A stretch of 64,000 nucleotides of DNA from Alcanivoracaceae bacterium (GTDB taxonomy: Bacteria > Pseudomonadota > Gammaproteobacteria > Pseudomonadales > Alcanivoracaceae). The translations under genes and the position numbers were made by a program. The stretch spans positions 1 through 64,000 of the forward strand of contig JARGOL010000004.1 in NCBI GenBank assembly GCA_029212745.1. Reading direction: 5' to 3'. Below are positions 8,717-20,761 of this stretch, piece by piece (the stretch's first letter is position 1; every line of letters begins with the position of its first letter). The notes under the pieces were generated by a model, which was not told the DNA's origin, did no database searches, and saw nothing but the letters and a program-made list of their open reading frames with translations.

Positions 8717-8950
8717 CTAGCCTGCTGAGGCGGCGACAGGTTCGTCACTGGCCATCAGCTGTCGACCCGTCACCCAGTACATGCCGTACACGGCGTCGGT
8801 GCGGTCAAAGCGAATCAGGTAGCGAACACCGCCGTCCCTGTCACGCCGACGCAACACCGTGGCGCTGTCATCGGCATGCATGATCATTACCGCATCACTG
8901 AGGCTGGCATCCGCTGCCAGTGTTACCCGTTGTCCCACGACAAAATCCAT
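8717..8950 (-). CDS. Hypothetical 77-residue protein
   Basis: I do not recognise a family. The protein (start MDFVVGQRVTLAAD) looks like a single small beta-rich domain: VTLAADASL, ATVLRRRDRDGGVRYLIRF and MYWVTGRQL alternate hydrophobic residues as in SH3-like barrels. No signal peptide or membrane segment. The frame is open to a GTG at 8965, but GGAG stands nine bases before the ATG at 8950, which I take as the start; an ATG at 8956 is also possible. It is a lone minus-strand gene between the small acidic protein and sucD. Confidence 0.6.
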   Translation of the reverse strand: MDFVVGQRVTLAADASLSDAVMIMHADDSATVLRRRDRDGGVRYLIRFDRTDAVYGMYWVTGRQLMASDEPVAASAG

Positions 8951-9044
8951 CGTCATTCTCTCCACCGAGGTGTCCTTGGAATACCCTCGATCCTACGAGA
9001 GAGGCACTGTGGCGGCTGTAGGATAAAACTGACAAACACTGTAC

Positions 9045-9070
9045 GCCCCGCCCCCGAACGGGGCAGGGGC
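9045..9070 (-). terminator. GC-rich hairpin after sucD
   Basis: On the minus strand, five bases beyond the sucD stop, GCCCCTGCCCCG and CGGGGGCGGGGC pair in a long GC stem. There is no U-run afterwards, so it may be a weak terminator or an mRNA-stabilising 3' structure for the suc operon. Confidence 0.45.
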
Positions 9071-9075
9071 ACCCT

Positions 9076-9951
9076 TTACCAGCCGGTGGCTTCCTTGACG
9101 GCCTGGCCGATCTGCGCCGGGTTACGCACGGTTTTTACGCCCGCTGCCTCCAGGGCCGCAAACTTCTCGTCTGCGGTGCCCTTGCCGCCGGCAATGATGG
9201 CCCCGGCATGCCCCATGCGCTTGCCCGGAGGCGCCGTAACACCGGCGATGTAGGAGACCACCGGCTTGCTGACATTGGCCTTGATATAGGCAGCAGCCTC
9301 GTCTTCCGCGGTGCCGCCAATCTCACCCACCATGACGATGGCCTCGGTCTGCGGGTCCTTCTCGAACAGCGCAAGGGCGTCGATGAACGTGGTGCCGGGA
9401 ATCGGGTCCCCGCCGATCCCGATGCAGGTGGACTGGCCAAATCCCAATGCCGTGGTCTGGTTGACCGCCTCGTAGGTCAGCGTGCCTGAGCGGGACACAA
9501 TGCCCACCTTGCCCGGCTTGTGGATATGACCGGGCATGATGCCAATCTTGCACTCACCCGGGGTAATCACGCCGGGGCAGTTGGGGCCGATCAGGCGCAC
9601 ACCACCCTTGCGCTCCACATATTCCTTTACGTACAGCATGTCGATGGCGGGTATACCCTCGGTGATGCAGACAATCAGCTCGATACCGGCGTCTGCTGCC
9701 TCGAGGATGGAGTCCTTGCAGAACGGGGCCGGCACATAGATTACCGAGGCCGTGGCGCCAGTCTCGCTGACGGCCTCGGCAACGGTATTGAACACCGGCA
9801 GATCGAGGTGCGTCTGGCCGCCCTTGCCAGGCGTCACACCGCCCACCATGCGCGTGCCGTATTCGATGGCCTGCTCAGAGTGAAATGTGCCCTGGGAACC
9901 GGTAAATCCCTGGCAGATCACGCGGGTGTCCTTGTTGATCAGTACGCTCAT
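9076..9951 (-). CDS. sucD: Succinate--CoA ligase (ADP-forming) subunit alpha
   Basis: Subunit of 291 residues that binds CoA and carries the transient phosphohistidine; with SucC it makes succinate and ATP from succinyl-CoA. The CoA-binding start is [17 protein letters not shown], and the active His is in [16 protein letters not shown] near the C-terminus. The start overlaps the sucC stop by four bases. Last gene of the suc cluster; a GC hairpin follows. Confidence 0.97.
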   Translation of the reverse strand: MSVLINKDTRVICQGFTGSQGTFHSEQAIEYGTRMVGGVTPGKGGQTHLDLPVFNTVAEAVSETGATASVIYVPAPFCKDSILEAADAGIELIVCITEGIPAIDMLYVKEYVERKGGVRLIGPNCPGVITPGECKIGIMPGHIHKPGKVGIVSRSGTLTYEAVNQTTALGFGQSTCIGIGGDPIPGTTFIDALALFEKDPQTEAIVMVGEIGGTAEDEAAAYIKANVSKPVVSYIAGVTAPPGKRMGHAGAIIAGGKGTADEKFAALEAAGVKTVRNPAQIGQAVKEATGW

Positions 9952-11117
9952 TGTGCACCCCCTACTGCCTTGACCACCTGTTCAGCCGCATCGTCAAACC
10001 CGGACGCAGCAATAATGTTCAGACCACTGTCTGCCAGCTTCTTTGACCCCAGCTCGGCATTGTTGCCTTCCAGGCGGACCACCACCGGCACGTCCACCCC
10101 AACCTCCTTGACGGCGCCAAGGATGCCATCAGCAATCAGGTCGCAGCGCACGATGCCGCCAAAGATGTTGACCAGCACCGCCTTCACGTTCTCATCGGAG
10201 AGAATGATCTTGAACGCTTCCGTCACGCGTTCCTTGGTGGCGCCGCCACCGACATCAAGAAAGTTGGCGGGTGCGCCTCCCTTGAGTTTGACCAGATCCA
10301 TGGTGCCCATGGCGAGGCCAGCACCATTGACCATGCAGCCGATGTTGCCATCCAGCGCGACATAGTTGAGATCCCACTCGGAAGCGCGACGCTCTCGCTC
10401 ATCCTCCTGCGTGGGGTCGTCCATTTCCTTCAGATCCGGGTGACGATACACAGCGCTGCCATCGATGTTTATCTTTGCATCCAGGCAGTGCAGGTCGCCG
10501 TCAGTGGTAATGACCAGCGGGTTCACTTCAAGCAGTGACAGGTCCTTGTCTTCGAACAGCTTCGCCAGCCCCATAAAGATGGCGGTGAACTGCTTGACCT
10601 GTTTGGCATCCAGGCCCAGCTTGAAGGCAATGTCACGGGCCTGGTAGGGCTGCGGCCCCACCAGCGGGTCGATTTCCGCCTTGAGAATCTTCTCCGGGGT
10701 TTCCTCGGCCACTTTCTCAATTTCCACACCGCCTTCCGTGGAGGCCATGAAAACGATCCGCCGCGTCGCCCGGTCAAGCACCGCCCCGAGGTACAGCTCA
10801 TTGGCAATGTCTGTACAGGTCTCCACGAGAATGCGCGACACCGGCTGGCCGTCTGCATCCGTCTGGTAGGTCACCAGCCGCTTGCCCAGCCACTGGTTGG
10901 CAAAATCCACGGCTTCCTGGACCGATTCCACCAGCTTTACACCGCCGGCCTTGCCACGCCCACCGGCATGGACCTGGGCCTTGACCACCCATTTGTCGCC
11001 GCTGATTTCCTTGATCTTCTCTGCCACTTCGTCGGCGGTGGCACAGGCGAAGCCCTTCGACACCGGTAGCCCGTACTGGGCAAACAGCTGCTTGGACTGA
11101 TATTCGTGGAGATTCAT
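9948..11117 (-). CDS. sucC: Succinate--CoA ligase (ADP-forming) subunit beta
   Basis: ATP-grasp subunit of 389 residues, the standard length. The start [19 protein letters not shown] is typical, [17 protein letters not shown] is in the nucleotide-binding part, and [13 protein letters not shown] and [11 protein letters not shown] mark the C-terminal domain. It works with SucD in the TCA cycle. It is separated from lpd by 75 bases without an evident terminator in this direction, so it is probably cotranscribed from sucA. Confidence 0.97.
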   Translation of the reverse strand: MNLHEYQSKQLFAQYGLPVSKGFACATADEVAEKIKEISGDKWVVKAQVHAGGRGKAGGVKLVESVQEAVDFANQWLGKRLVTYQTDADGQPVSRILVETCTDIANELYLGAVLDRATRRIVFMASTEGGVEIEKVAEETPEKILKAEIDPLVGPQPYQARDIAFKLGLDAKQVKQFTAIFMGLAKLFEDKDLSLLEVNPLVITTDGDLHCLDAKINIDGSAVYRHPDLKEMDDPTQEDERERRASEWDLNYVALDGNIGCMVNGAGLAMGTMDLVKLKGGAPANFLDVGGGATKERVTEAFKIILSDENVKAVLVNIFGGIVRCDLIADGILGAVKEVGVDVPVVVRLEGNNAELGSKKLADSGLNIIAASGFDDAAEQVVKAVGGAQ

Positions 11118-11192
11118 GGTCTGTTTCCGTCAGCTATCGTTTTTTGAACTGCCACGGCCTGCTGTCCTTGTGGGCGCACAGGCCGGAACCAC

Positions 11193-12668
<1,476 letters not shown>

Positions 12669-13925
12669 CTAGATATCCAGCAGCAAGCGCGCCGGGTCTT
12701 CGATAAATTGTTTCACTGCCACAAGGAACTGGACGGCTTCCTTGCCATCGATCAACCGATGGTCATAGGACAATGCCAGGTACATCATCGGCAGGATCTC
12801 GACCTTGCCGTCCACGGCCATGGGGCGTTCCTGGATCTTGTGCATGCCAAGAATGCCGGTCTGCGGCGGATTGAGGATCGGTGTCGACATCATTGAACCA
12901 AAGACACCGCCATTGGAGATGGTGAACGTGCCACCGGTCATTTCGTCAATGGAGAGCTTGCCGTCCATTGCCTTGTTACCGTATTCGATGATCTGGCTTT
13001 CGATTTCCGCCAGGCCTTTCTGGTCCGAGTCACGCAGCACCGGCACCACCAGGCCGCGGTCTGAACTGACGGCCACGCCAATGTCGTAGTAGCCGTGATA
13101 AACAATGTCATCACCGTCGATGGACGCGTTAACCGCCGGGAAGCGCTTGAGGGCTTCCACGCAGGCGCGCACAAAGAAACTCATGAAGCCGAGGCGAACA
13201 CCGTGGGCTTTCTCGAAGTCCGCCTGGTAGTTCTTGCGCATATCCATGATCGGTTTCATGTTGACTTCGTTGAACGTGGTCAACATGGCCGCATTCTGCT
13301 GGGCATCCACAAGCCGCTCGGCAATGCGCTTGCGCAGGCGGGTCATCGGCACACGCCGCTCTTCCCTCTCTCCCGGCACGGCTGGCACCGCCGGTTGCGC
13401 CGGCTGCTGGGGCGGCCTGGGCTGCTCCGGCTCGGAACGTGTCTCGCGCTGGCTGATGGCCTGCTCGACATCTTCGCGGGTAATACGACCGCCCTTGCCC
13501 GTACCCTTGACCTTACCCGGCTCGATACCATGCTCGGTCATCAGGCGCCGCGCTGCCGGTCCGGCAACCCCGTCAGCGCCACCGCCGTCACCTTCGTCGT
13601 CTTCGGCAGCTTCGGCGCTGCCCTTGTCCGGCGACTGCGGGGCTTTGTCCTCTGTCTTGCCGGCGTCAGAGGTCTTGCCCCCGCTGGCGCCTTCATCCAG
13701 ATAGCCAAGCAGCTCCTGGCTTTCCACCGTGTCGCCCTCACCCTTGAGGACCTTGCCCATGACGCCATCGGACGGCGCCACCACCTCGAGCACAACCTTG
13801 TCTGTCTCGATGTCCACCAGCAACTCGTCGCGCTTGACGGCGTCACCTTCATTCTTGTGCCAGGTGGCCACTGTGCCGTCTGCGACGGACTCGGGGAATT
13901 GGGGAGCTTTGATTTCAGTCGACAT
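12669..13925 (-). CDS. sucB: 2-oxoglutarate dehydrogenase E2, dihydrolipoyl succinyltransferase
   Basis: Protein of 418 residues. N-terminal lipoyl domain with the lipoylated Lys in [11 protein letters not shown] (about residue 43), an acidic/Ala-rich linker (about 85-125), a peripheral-subunit-binding domain ([20 protein letters not shown]), an Arg/Pro/Gln linker, and the catalytic domain with [12 protein letters not shown] (active His). It transfers succinyl groups to CoA and forms the core of the complex. The frame is open to 13955, but AAGGA before the ATG at 13925 and the canonical start [13 protein letters not shown] decide the start. Confidence 0.97.
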   Translation of the reverse strand: MSTEIKAPQFPESVADGTVATWHKNEGDAVKRDELLVDIETDKVVLEVVAPSDGVMGKVLKGEGDTVESQELLGYLDEGASGGKTSDAGKTEDKAPQSPDKGSAEAAEDDEGDGGGADGVAGPAARRLMTEHGIEPGKVKGTGKGGRITREDVEQAISQRETRSEPEQPRPPQQPAQPAVPAVPGEREERRVPMTRLRKRIAERLVDAQQNAAMLTTFNEVNMKPIMDMRKNYQADFEKAHGVRLGFMSFFVRACVEALKRFPAVNASIDGDDIVYHGYYDIGVAVSSDRGLVVPVLRDSDQKGLAEIESQIIEYGNKAMDGKLSIDEMTGGTFTISNGGVFGSMMSTPILNPPQTGILGMHKIQERPMAVDGKVEILPMMYLALSYDHRLIDGKEAVQFLVAVKQFIEDPARLLLDI

Positions 13926-13951
13926 GTCGTGTCCTTGGTTTCCTGATTCGC

Positions 13952-16789
13952 TCACTTGATCTCGAATGCATCCTGGACCAGCTTCTGCTGCTGCTCCACA
14001 TGCAGGGACATGGAACCCGCTGCCGGTGCTGCCGCACCATCACGACCGGCATAATGCAGGTACAGGTCCTTGTTCACCTCATTCAGCACCCGTCGCATGT
14101 GGTGCTGACTGCAGTACCAGGCCCCCTGGTTCTGCGGCTCTTCCTGGCACCACACCGCTGTCTCCAGGTTCGGGTAGCGCCGTGCCACGTCCGCCAGCCG
14201 CTGCTCCGGGAACGGGTACAACTGCTCAATACGGACAATGGCGGTATCGGTAATGCCGTCCGCCTCTCTTTTCTCCAGCAGGTCGTAATACACCTTGCCC
14301 CCGCACAGCACCATGCGCTTCACCGCATCGGCGTCCTCCAGCCCGTGGTCATCAATCACGGTCTGGAACCCATCATGCGCAAGATCTTCCAGCGTGGATG
14401 TAGCGCGCTTGTGACGCAGGAGGCTCTTCGGGCTCATGATCACCAGCGGCTTTCGCAGTGGCCGGACGGCCTGGCGGCGTAGCAAATGAAAGATCTGCGC
14501 AGGCGTTGTCGGTGTACATACCTGGATATTGTGCTCGGCACACAACTGCAGGAATCGCTCCAGGCGTGCCGAGGAATGCTCAGGCCCCTGCCCCTCGTAA
14601 CCGTGTGGCAGCAACAGGGTCAGGCCGCAGATACGCGCCCACTTGGACTCCCCCGAGGAAATGAACTGGTCGATCACCACCTGGGCGCCATTGGCGAAAT
14701 CACCAAACTGGGCCTCCCAGATCACCAGCGACTTCGGCGCTGTGGTGGCATAGCCATACTCGAAGGCCAGCACCGCCTCTTCTGACAACAGCGAGTCATA
14801 GATCTCGAACTCCGGCTGGCCATCATAGAGATGCTGTAGCGGCACATAATCGTCGCCGTTCTTCTGGTTGTGGATCACCGCATGGCGGTGTGAAAAGGTG
14901 CCACGGCCAGAATCCTGGCCCGTCAGCCTGACCGGAAAACCCTCATCAATCAGCGTGGCGTACGCCAGCGTTTCCGCATAGCCCCAGTTGATGGCAAGAG
15001 CACCGGCGGTCATCTTGCGTCGGTCCTCAAGGATTTTCTTCACCTGGCGTTGGACCACCACGCCATCCGGCAGGGTCTCTAGACGGTTGGCGAGGTCCTG
15101 CAGCTTGCGCAGCTCGACCCCCGTATCCCACTCATCAATGACCTCATGGCCAAGGTAGGGCGACCAGTCGACAAACAGTGCCTTGTTGGGCTCCTTGACC
15201 AGGGACTTGACCACATGATTGCCCTCGTCAAGCAGGCGACGGTAATCCTCGCGGAAACGCTCGCCATCTTCCTCACTGATGACGCCATCATTGATCAGCC
15301 GTTCCACGTACAGCGTCCAGGTGGTGGGATGCGATTTGATCTGCTTGTACATCAGCGGCTGCGTCGAGGATGGCTCATCGGCCTCGTTGTGCCCCAGACG
15401 CCGGTAACAGATCAGGTCAATGACCACGTCCTTCTTGAACTGCTGGCGGTAATCCATGGCCAGCTGGGTGACAAAGTAGACAGCCTCGGGGTCGTCGGCA
15501 TTGACGTGAAAAATGGGTGCCTGGACCATCTTCGCCACATCAGTGCAATACTCGGTGGAACGCGCATCTTCCCGGCGGCTGGTGGTGAAGCCGATCTGGT
15601 TGTTGATGATCACATGTACCGTGCCCCCGGTCTTGAAACCGCGGGTCTGGGACATCTGGAACGTCTCCATGACCACGCCCTGCCCGGCAAAAGCGGCATC
15701 ACCGTGAATCAGCAGCGGCACCACCTGGTCGCCATTGCCATCGATGCGACGGTCCTGGCGGGCCCTGACGGAGCCTTCCACCACCGGTGACACGATTTCC
15801 AGATGCGACGGATTGAATGCCATGGCCAGGTGCACTTCGCCACCAGGCGTGGAGACATTGGAGGAAAAGCCCTGGTGGTATTTGACGTCACCAGAGCCCT
15901 GGTCGATGAAACTCTTGCCCTCGAACTCACCGAAAAGATCACGCGGGCTCTTGCCCAGCGTGTTCACCAGCACATTCAGGCGGCCACGGTGGGCCATGCC
16001 GATGACAATCTCCTTGACGCCATAGCTGCCGGCTCGCTGGATCACCTCGTCCACCAGCGGGATGAGGGATTCCCCCCCTTCCAGACCGAAGCGCTTGGTG
16101 CCGGGGTACTTGCTGCCCAGGTATTTTTCCAGGCCCTCGGCGGCGGTCAGGCGCTCCAGCAGGTGTTTTTTGACATCGGCGCTGTACTGGGGATGACTGC
16201 GCACGCTTTCCATGCGCTGCTGGATCCAGCGTTTCTCTGCCGTGTTGACGATATGCATGTATTCCGCACCCACCGTGGAGCAATAGGTGCTCTGCAGGCA
16301 GTCAACGATATCGCGCAGGGTGGTTTCGGGCTTGCCAATAAACAGGTTGCCGGTCTGGAAAACGGTATCCAGGTCTGCCTGGCTCAGGCCGTGATGGGAC
16401 AGCTCCAGGTCCGGCACGTCCTCGCGTTCCATGATCTGCAGCGGATCAAGGCGGGCCAGCTGGTGCCCACGGTTGCGATAGGCGGCGATGAGGTGCAACA
16501 CGCGTACCTGGCGGCGCTCATGCTCGGTGCTGACCGCACCGGCACCAAGACGCTGCACGCGGGAGCGGTTCTTGGCCTGCAACAGGAAGTATTCACGAAT
16601 GGCACTGTGGGGAACATCAGATTCCACCGCCGTCTCAAGGGGCGGCAGTTTCTCGAAGTAGGCGCGCCAATCCTCCGGAACGGAATTCGGATCAGTGAGC
16701 CAGGATTCATACAGTTCGTCGACATAGGCCGCGTTGGCGCCCCCGATGTGGGATGAACGCCATTGGCGGTGCATGGAACTGTCTTGCAT
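13952..16789 (-). CDS. sucA: 2-oxoglutarate dehydrogenase E1
   Basis: Thiamine-diphosphate enzyme of 945 residues that decarboxylates 2-oxoglutarate in the TCA cycle. The N-terminal E2-binding region contains SYLWQ-type sequence ([14 protein letters not shown]); later come [25 protein letters not shown] and NNQIGFTT of the ThDP domain and [14 protein letters not shown]. Length is standard. First gene of the suc cluster, 26 bases before sucB; GAGGAA lies upstream of the ATG. The sdh terminator stands upstream, so it should have its own promoter. Confidence 0.97.
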   Translation of the reverse strand: MQDSSMHRQWRSSHIGGANAAYVDELYESWLTDPNSVPEDWRAYFEKLPPLETAVESDVPHSAIREYFLLQAKNRSRVQRLGAGAVSTEHERRQVRVLHLIAAYRNRGHQLARLDPLQIMEREDVPDLELSHHGLSQADLDTVFQTGNLFIGKPETTLRDIVDCLQSTYCSTVGAEYMHIVNTAEKRWIQQRMESVRSHPQYSADVKKHLLERLTAAEGLEKYLGSKYPGTKRFGLEGGESLIPLVDEVIQRAGSYGVKEIVIGMAHRGRLNVLVNTLGKSPRDLFGEFEGKSFIDQGSGDVKYHQGFSSNVSTPGGEVHLAMAFNPSHLEIVSPVVEGSVRARQDRRIDGNGDQVVPLLIHGDAAFAGQGVVMETFQMSQTRGFKTGGTVHVIINNQIGFTTSRREDARSTEYCTDVAKMVQAPIFHVNADDPEAVYFVTQLAMDYRQQFKKDVVIDLICYRRLGHNEADEPSSTQPLMYKQIKSHPTTWTLYVERLINDGVISEEDGERFREDYRRLLDEGNHVVKSLVKEPNKALFVDWSPYLGHEVIDEWDTGVELRKLQDLANRLETLPDGVVVQRQVKKILEDRRKMTAGALAINWGYAETLAYATLIDEGFPVRLTGQDSGRGTFSHRHAVIHNQKNGDDYVPLQHLYDGQPEFEIYDSLLSEEAVLAFEYGYATTAPKSLVIWEAQFGDFANGAQVVIDQFISSGESKWARICGLTLLLPHGYEGQGPEHSSARLERFLQLCAEHNIQVCTPTTPAQIFHLLRRQAVRPLRKPLVIMSPKSLLRHKRATSTLEDLAHDGFQTVIDDHGLEDADAVKRMVLCGGKVYYDLLEKREADGITDTAIVRIEQLYPFPEQRLADVARRYPNLETAVWCQEEPQNQGAWYCSQHHMRRVLNEVNKDLYLHYAGRDGAAAPAAGSMSLHVEQQQKLVQDAFEIK

Positions 16790-17071
16790 TGCAGCAGCTT
16801 CCTCACCCGGGAAAAGGTCACGACCCTGCCAGCCCTGATGTGACGCAGGGCGGTAACCCTGTTCCCTGATTTTTCAAAGTCCGGGCCGTCACTTTTTGGG
16901 CAACGACCCTCCCGATTCTTTCCCGGCCTGGATGCCGGTCTCACCTGCATGGGGGATTGCCCCAACACCGGATTCAGTGTAGCCAGTTTTTCTGGCCATT
17001 GTTAGACACGACTGGAAAAAAATGGCGCCAGGTCGCCTGCCGTGTCTGGCGCGGTCATTGACCGACCAAAA
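16790..17071 (-). promoter_or_regulatory. Leader/promoter region of sucA
   Basis: About 280 bases without a gene between sucA and the sdhB terminator. A weak sigma-70-like promoter on the minus strand is CTAACA (17000-17005), an 18-base spacer and TACACT (16976-16981). Its spacer carries a GCCAG-N5-CTGGC repeat (16982-16996). If this promoter is used, the sucA leader is about 180 bases. I see no other convincing element. Confidence 0.35.
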
Positions 17072-17095
17072 AAAAGCGGCCCGGAGGCCGCTTTT
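17072..17095 (-). terminator. Rho-independent terminator of sdhCDAB
   Basis: AAAAGCGGCC/GGCCGCTTTT, a 10-bp stem with a 4-base loop; on the minus strand it is followed by eight U (17068-17075). It lies eight bases after the sdhB stop and separates the sdh and suc transcripts. Confidence 0.9.
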
Positions 17096-17102
17096 CTCTT
17101 TC

Positions 17103-17819
17103 TTACACCGCACGCTCAAGGAGCATTGAACGGATATGGCCAATGGCCCGTGTCGGATTCAGCCCTTTCGGGCACACACTGACGCAGTTCATGATGCCAT
17201 GGCAGCGGAACAGCGAGAACGGGTCATCCAGGTTGCCAAGTCGGTCCTCAGTGGCCTGGTCGCGGCTGTCCGCCAGGAAACGATAGGACTGCAACAGGGC
17301 CGCCGGGCCCAGGAACTTCTCCGGGTTCCACCAGAACGACGGACAGCTGGTGGAGCAGCACGCACACAGGATGCACTCGTACAAGCCGTCCAGCTTGGCA
17401 CGGTCTTCCGGGCTCTGCAGACGCTCAATCGCCGGCGCCGGCGTGTTGTTCTGCAGGAACGGCTGCACCTTCTCGTACTGGTTGTAGAACATGGTCATGT
17501 CCACCACCAGGTCACGAATCACCGGCAGGCCCGGCAATGGGCGCAGGATCAGCGGCTTGCGGCCCTCGAGCACACCCGGAGCCACTTCCGACAGCGGCGT
17601 GATACAGGCCAGGCCGTTCTTGCCATTGATGTTCATGCCATCAGAGCCACACACACCCTCGCGGCAGGAGCGACGGTAGCCCATTGACGGATCCTGCTCT
17701 TTCACCAGGGCCAGCACATCCAGCACCATCAGGTCCTTGCCCTGGGTGTCGATGTCGTACTCTTTCATGTACGGCTCGTTGTCGAGCTCCGGATTGTATC
17801 GGTAGATACTGACTTTCAT
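17103..17819 (-). CDS. sdhB: Succinate dehydrogenase iron-sulfur subunit
   Basis: Protein of 238 residues carrying three clusters: CREGVCGSDGMNINGKNGLA for 2Fe-2S, CILCACCSTSCP for 4Fe-4S, and CHGIMNCVSVCPKGLNP for 3Fe-4S. It passes electrons from SdhA to the quinone site at SdhC/SdhD on the inner face of the membrane. I use the ATG at 17819 because AAGGAGG lies ten bases upstream; the GTG at 17828 would sit on that site. Last gene of the operon. Confidence 0.97.
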   Translation of the reverse strand: MKVSIYRYNPELDNEPYMKEYDIDTQGKDLMVLDVLALVKEQDPSMGYRRSCREGVCGSDGMNINGKNGLACITPLSEVAPGVLEGRKPLILRPLPGLPVIRDLVVDMTMFYNQYEKVQPFLQNNTPAPAIERLQSPEDRAKLDGLYECILCACCSTSCPSFWWNPEKFLGPAALLQSYRFLADSRDQATEDRLGNLDDPFSLFRCHGIMNCVSVCPKGLNPTRAIGHIRSMLLERAV

Positions 17820-17834
17820 CTTTCTCACGCCTCC

Positions 17835-19610
17835 TTAATAGGTGCGCACTTTCGGCTGGAAGGTGTCGACGGTCTTCGGCTTGAAGTTGACGTCACGCTT
17901 GCCCAGCTTCTGTGTTTTCGGATCGTAGATGGAGTGGCACAGCCAGTTCTCATCATCGCGATCGGGGAAGTCGTAGCGGGAGTGGGCACCGCGGCTCTCG
18001 GTGCGGCTGTCCGCCGCCACCGCCGTGGCCTGGGCCACTTCCAGCAGGTTGTCCAGCTCCAGCGCCTCGATGCGGGCGGTGTTGAAGGTCTGGCTCTTGT
18101 CCGCCAGGTGTGCCTTGCCAATACGCTCACGCAGCTCGGCCACCTTCTTCACACCGTCTGCCATCAGGTCACCCTTGCGGAACACGCCGAATGCGTTCTG
18201 CATGGTGCTCTGCAGGTCCTGGCGCAGGTCAGCAACAGACTCGCCGTCGCTGGACTCTTCCCAGCGACGCAGGCGCGACAGGGCGCGATCCATGTCGTCG
18301 CTGTTGGGCTCGGCCTGCTCCATGCCCTGGCGCAGGGCTTCCTCGATATAGAGGCCCGCGGCCCGGCCAAACACCACCAGGTCGAGCAGCGAGTTGCCGC
18401 CCAGGCGGTTGGCACCGTGTACAGACACACAGGCTACCTCACCGACAGCAAACAGCCCGTCAACGTATTCCTTCTCGCCCTCGTGCCCACCGGACAGGCG
18501 GATGGCCTGGCCGTGAATATTGGTGGGAATACCGCCCATCATGTAGTGACAGGTGGGCACCACGGGAATGGGCTCCTTGACCGGATCGGCATGGCCGAAC
18601 GTCTTCGACAGCTCACAGATCCCCGGCAGCCGGGAGTGCAGCACTTCCTCGCCCAGATGGTCGAGCTTGAGGTGCACATGGTCACCGTTGGGGCCACAAC
18701 CGCGGCCATCCAGGATCTCCATCATCATGGCACGGGCAACCACATCACGACCGGCAAGGTCCTTGGCGTTGGGTGCGTAACGCTCCATGAAGCGCTCGCC
18801 GTCCTTGTTGATCAGGTAGCCACCCTCACCCCGGCAGCCCTCGGTGACGAGGGTCCCGGCGCCGGCGATACCGGTGGGATGGAACTGCCACATCTCGATG
18901 TCCTGCACCGGCAGGCCGGCGCGCAGTGCCATGCCAATGCCATCGCCGGTGTTGATCAGGGCGTTGGTGGTGGAAGAGTAGATACGGCCGGCGCCGCCGG
19001 TGGCGAACACCGTGGCCTTGGCCTTGAAGAACACCACCTCACCGGTTTCGATGCTGGCCGCGATGACACCGGCCACCTTGCCATCACCGGTGGTGACGAG
19101 ATCAATGCCGTACCACTCGCTGTAAAACTGCGTGCCCGCCTTCAGGTTCTGCTGGTACAGGGTGTGCAGCAGCGCGTGACCGGTGCGGTCAGCCGCGGCA
19201 CAGGTCCGGGCGGCCTGGGTCGGGTCATCCGGGCCTTTTGACTGCCCGCCGAACGGACGCTGGTAAATGCGGCCATTCTCGAAGCGCGAAAACGGCAGAC
19301 CCATGTGCTCGAGCTCGAATACCGCTTCCGGGCCCACGGAGCACATGTACTCGATGGCGTCCTGGTCGCCGATGTAATCGGAGCCCTTGACCGTGTCATA
19401 CATGTGCCAGCGCCAGTCATCGTTGGGATCAGCGGAAGCAATGGCACAGGTGATACCGCCCTGGGCGGACACCGTGTGCGAACGGGTCGGGAATACCTTG
19501 GAGATCAGCGCGGTCTTGAAACCGGACTGGGCCATCTGCAGCGAGGCGCGCATACCGGCGCCGCCACCGCCTACTACAATGGCGTCAAACGTGACTGTAC
19601 GAATAGACAT
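17835..19610 (-). CDS. sdhA: Succinate dehydrogenase flavoprotein subunit
   Basis: Protein of 591 residues that oxidises succinate to fumarate. It has the N-terminal FAD motif [25 protein letters not shown] with the His that carries covalent FAD, and [19 protein letters not shown] near the C-terminal part of the FAD domain. Standard length. It starts three bases after the sdhD stop and is followed by sdhB 15 bases later. Confidence 0.97.
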   Translation of the reverse strand: MSIRTVTFDAIVVGGGGAGMRASLQMAQSGFKTALISKVFPTRSHTVSAQGGITCAIASADPNDDWRWHMYDTVKGSDYIGDQDAIEYMCSVGPEAVFELEHMGLPFSRFENGRIYQRPFGGQSKGPDDPTQAARTCAAADRTGHALLHTLYQQNLKAGTQFYSEWYGIDLVTTGDGKVAGVIAASIETGEVVFFKAKATVFATGGAGRIYSSTTNALINTGDGIGMALRAGLPVQDIEMWQFHPTGIAGAGTLVTEGCRGEGGYLINKDGERFMERYAPNAKDLAGRDVVARAMMMEILDGRGCGPNGDHVHLKLDHLGEEVLHSRLPGICELSKTFGHADPVKEPIPVVPTCHYMMGGIPTNIHGQAIRLSGGHEGEKEYVDGLFAVGEVACVSVHGANRLGGNSLLDLVVFGRAAGLYIEEALRQGMEQAEPNSDDMDRALSRLRRWEESSDGESVADLRQDLQSTMQNAFGVFRKGDLMADGVKKVAELRERIGKAHLADKSQTFNTARIEALELDNLLEVAQATAVAADSRTESRGAHSRYDFPDRDDENWLCHSIYDPKTQKLGKRDVNFKPKTVDTFQPKVRTY

Positions 19611-19613
19611 GGA

Positions 19614-19985
19614 TTATGCGCCTCCCCAGATCATGACCAGGCCCCAGAGTAGATAGACCAGGGTCAACAGGATGATAACGGCCTGCACCAGCAGGCGAAT
19701 GCCGGTGGCTGAGCCACCCAGCTGCAGGGATGTCAGGTAGTCGGTGGTCACACCCCAGAGACCGATCCAGGTGTGGGCTGCCACCGAGAACATCATCAGG
19801 GTGTTGGCAATCTGCATCGGCAACGACCCCATGAAGCCCTTCCAGGTGGCGTAATCGAAGCCGGAATTGGCCATCAGCCAACCCATCAGGCCGACAAAGT
19901 AGACACCAATGATGACGGCGGTGACGCGCTGGATGAGCCAGTCGGAGACCCCGTTTTTACCAAAACTCGTAACGCTGGTTACCAT
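19614..19985 (-). CDS. sdhD: Succinate dehydrogenase membrane anchor subunit
   Basis: Small membrane protein of 123 residues with three predicted helices (about 18-38, 52-75, 92-118). SAAHTW-like FSVAAHTWIGLWGVTTDYL contains the haem-ligand His region and the conserved D-Y near the quinone site. It overlaps the sdhC stop by seven bases. It anchors SdhAB with SdhC and helps bind haem b and ubiquinone. Confidence 0.93.
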   Translation of the reverse strand: MVTSVTSFGKNGVSDWLIQRVTAVIIGVYFVGLMGWLMANSGFDYATWKGFMGSLPMQIANTLMMFSVAAHTWIGLWGVTTDYLTSLQLGGSATGIRLLVQAVIILLTLVYLLWGLVMIWGGA

Positions 19986-20362
19986 AGCCAGCCTCCTGCC
20001 AGGAAAATCAGAATTGCTGCGCCAATGAACACCATGAAGGCGCCACGGCGGCCGCCCTCCAGGGTTTCACCGATCCCCATGTCCATGACCAGGTGACGCA
20101 CACCTGCCAGGAAGTGATAAATAAGCACCGCCAGGATGCCCCACATCACCAGCACTGCCAGCTTTGAAGTCATCAGTTCCTTGACGTCGGCGAAGCTCTC
20201 GGGTGATGCCAGGGAGCGGTCCAGCAACCACAGCAGCACGGGGATGGCGAAAAAGATCGCCACACCCGTCATACGGTGGAAGATGGAGACTATGGCAGTG
20301 ACCGGGAACTTGATCGTGGTGAGATCGAGATTTACGGGTCGCTTTTGATTCACGGTAGCCAT
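19979..20362 (-). CDS. sdhC: Succinate dehydrogenase cytochrome b556 subunit
   Basis: Membrane protein of 127 residues, start MATVNQKRPVNLDLTTIKFP. It shows the SIFHRMTGVAIFF segment (Ser and Arg at the quinone site) and the C-terminal HFLAGVRHLVMDMG segment with the haem-ligand His. The open frame continues upstream to 20533, but those 57 residues do not resemble SdhC and the sdh promoter lies inside them. The ribosome binding site is weak. First gene of sdhCDAB. Confidence 0.95.
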   Translation of the reverse strand: MATVNQKRPVNLDLTTIKFPVTAIVSIFHRMTGVAIFFAIPVLLWLLDRSLASPESFADVKELMTSKLAVLVMWGILAVLIYHFLAGVRHLVMDMGIGETLEGGRRGAFMVFIGAAILIFLAGGWLW

Positions 20363-20477
20363 CACTATTGCCAGGCTCCGAATTCGGAGCGGGTTGTCGG
20401 AAAGAATCAGTTCACAGCGGCGCCGATACTGCATGACACCGTGTTCATACCGCGTGAGCGGCCGATTTCGGGCCGGA

Positions 20478-20506
20478 AGTATATCCCCGCACCCTGTGGA
20501 AAACAA
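20478..20506 (-). promoter_or_regulatory. Predicted sigma-70 promoter of sdhCDAB
   Basis: Minus strand: -35 TTGTTT (20501-20506), a 17-base spacer, -10 TATACT (20478-20483). The start site near 20471 would give a leader of about 110 bases before sdhC. Confidence 0.5.
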
Positions 20507-20575
20507 ACACTGCGCTTGGGGCTTTTTCGCCAAGCTGCTGTTTTTTCAGGGCCATTTTCAGGTCAATTGTCCGAC

Positions 20576-20592
20576 TGCACCGCCACGGTGCA
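20576..20592. repeat. Perfect 17-base palindrome, NtrC-site-like
   Basis: TGCACCGCCACGGTGCA has 7-base arms around CCA and matches the TGCACC-N5-GGTGCA half-sites of NtrC enhancers. It is centred about 120 bases upstream of the predicted gltA start. No sigma-54 -24/-12 pair is visible nearby, so the regulator may be another protein. Confidence 0.5.
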
Positions 20593-20668
20593 ATGCAGGC
20601 CTGCCATTTGCCCGTAACATGCTGTTTACCGGGCCTTTTATGACCAGCCGGTTCTGCCGGGCGCCGCG

Positions 20669-20697
20669 TTGACAAAGATGTATCAAAACCTTACCTT
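20669..20697 (+). promoter_or_regulatory. Predicted sigma-70 promoter of gltA
   Basis: A perfect -35 TTGACA (20669-20674), a 17-base spacer and a poor -10 TACCTT (20692-20697). The weak -10 suggests activator dependence or a different exact start. Confidence 0.45.
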
Positions 20698-20761
20698 CCC
20701 CGCGCTCTGCAGGATCGGCCCAGCCCGGGCCGCGTAGCCTGCCCCCTCGGAGGAGATTTCC

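Larger units (their letters stand above)
20363..20761. promoter_or_regulatory. sdhC-gltA divergent control region
   Basis: A 399-base gene-free stretch between the two divergent TCA operons. It holds the predicted sdhC promoter (20478-20506), the predicted gltA promoter (20669-20697) and a perfect palindrome TGCACCG-CCA-CGGTGCA (20576-20592) between them. The gltA ribosome binding site is GGAGGAG just before its ATG. A control region shared by sdh and gltA fits coordinate regulation of the TCA cycle. Confidence 0.7.

Noticed and set aside
9045-9070. GC hairpin after sucD as a certain rho-independent terminator
   Set aside because: The stem is strong but no U-run follows, so I kept it only as a low-confidence feature.
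20363-20533. N-terminal extension of SdhC to 184 residues
   Set aside because: The extra 57 residues are Arg/Cys-rich and unlike SdhC, and they cover the predicted sdh promoter.
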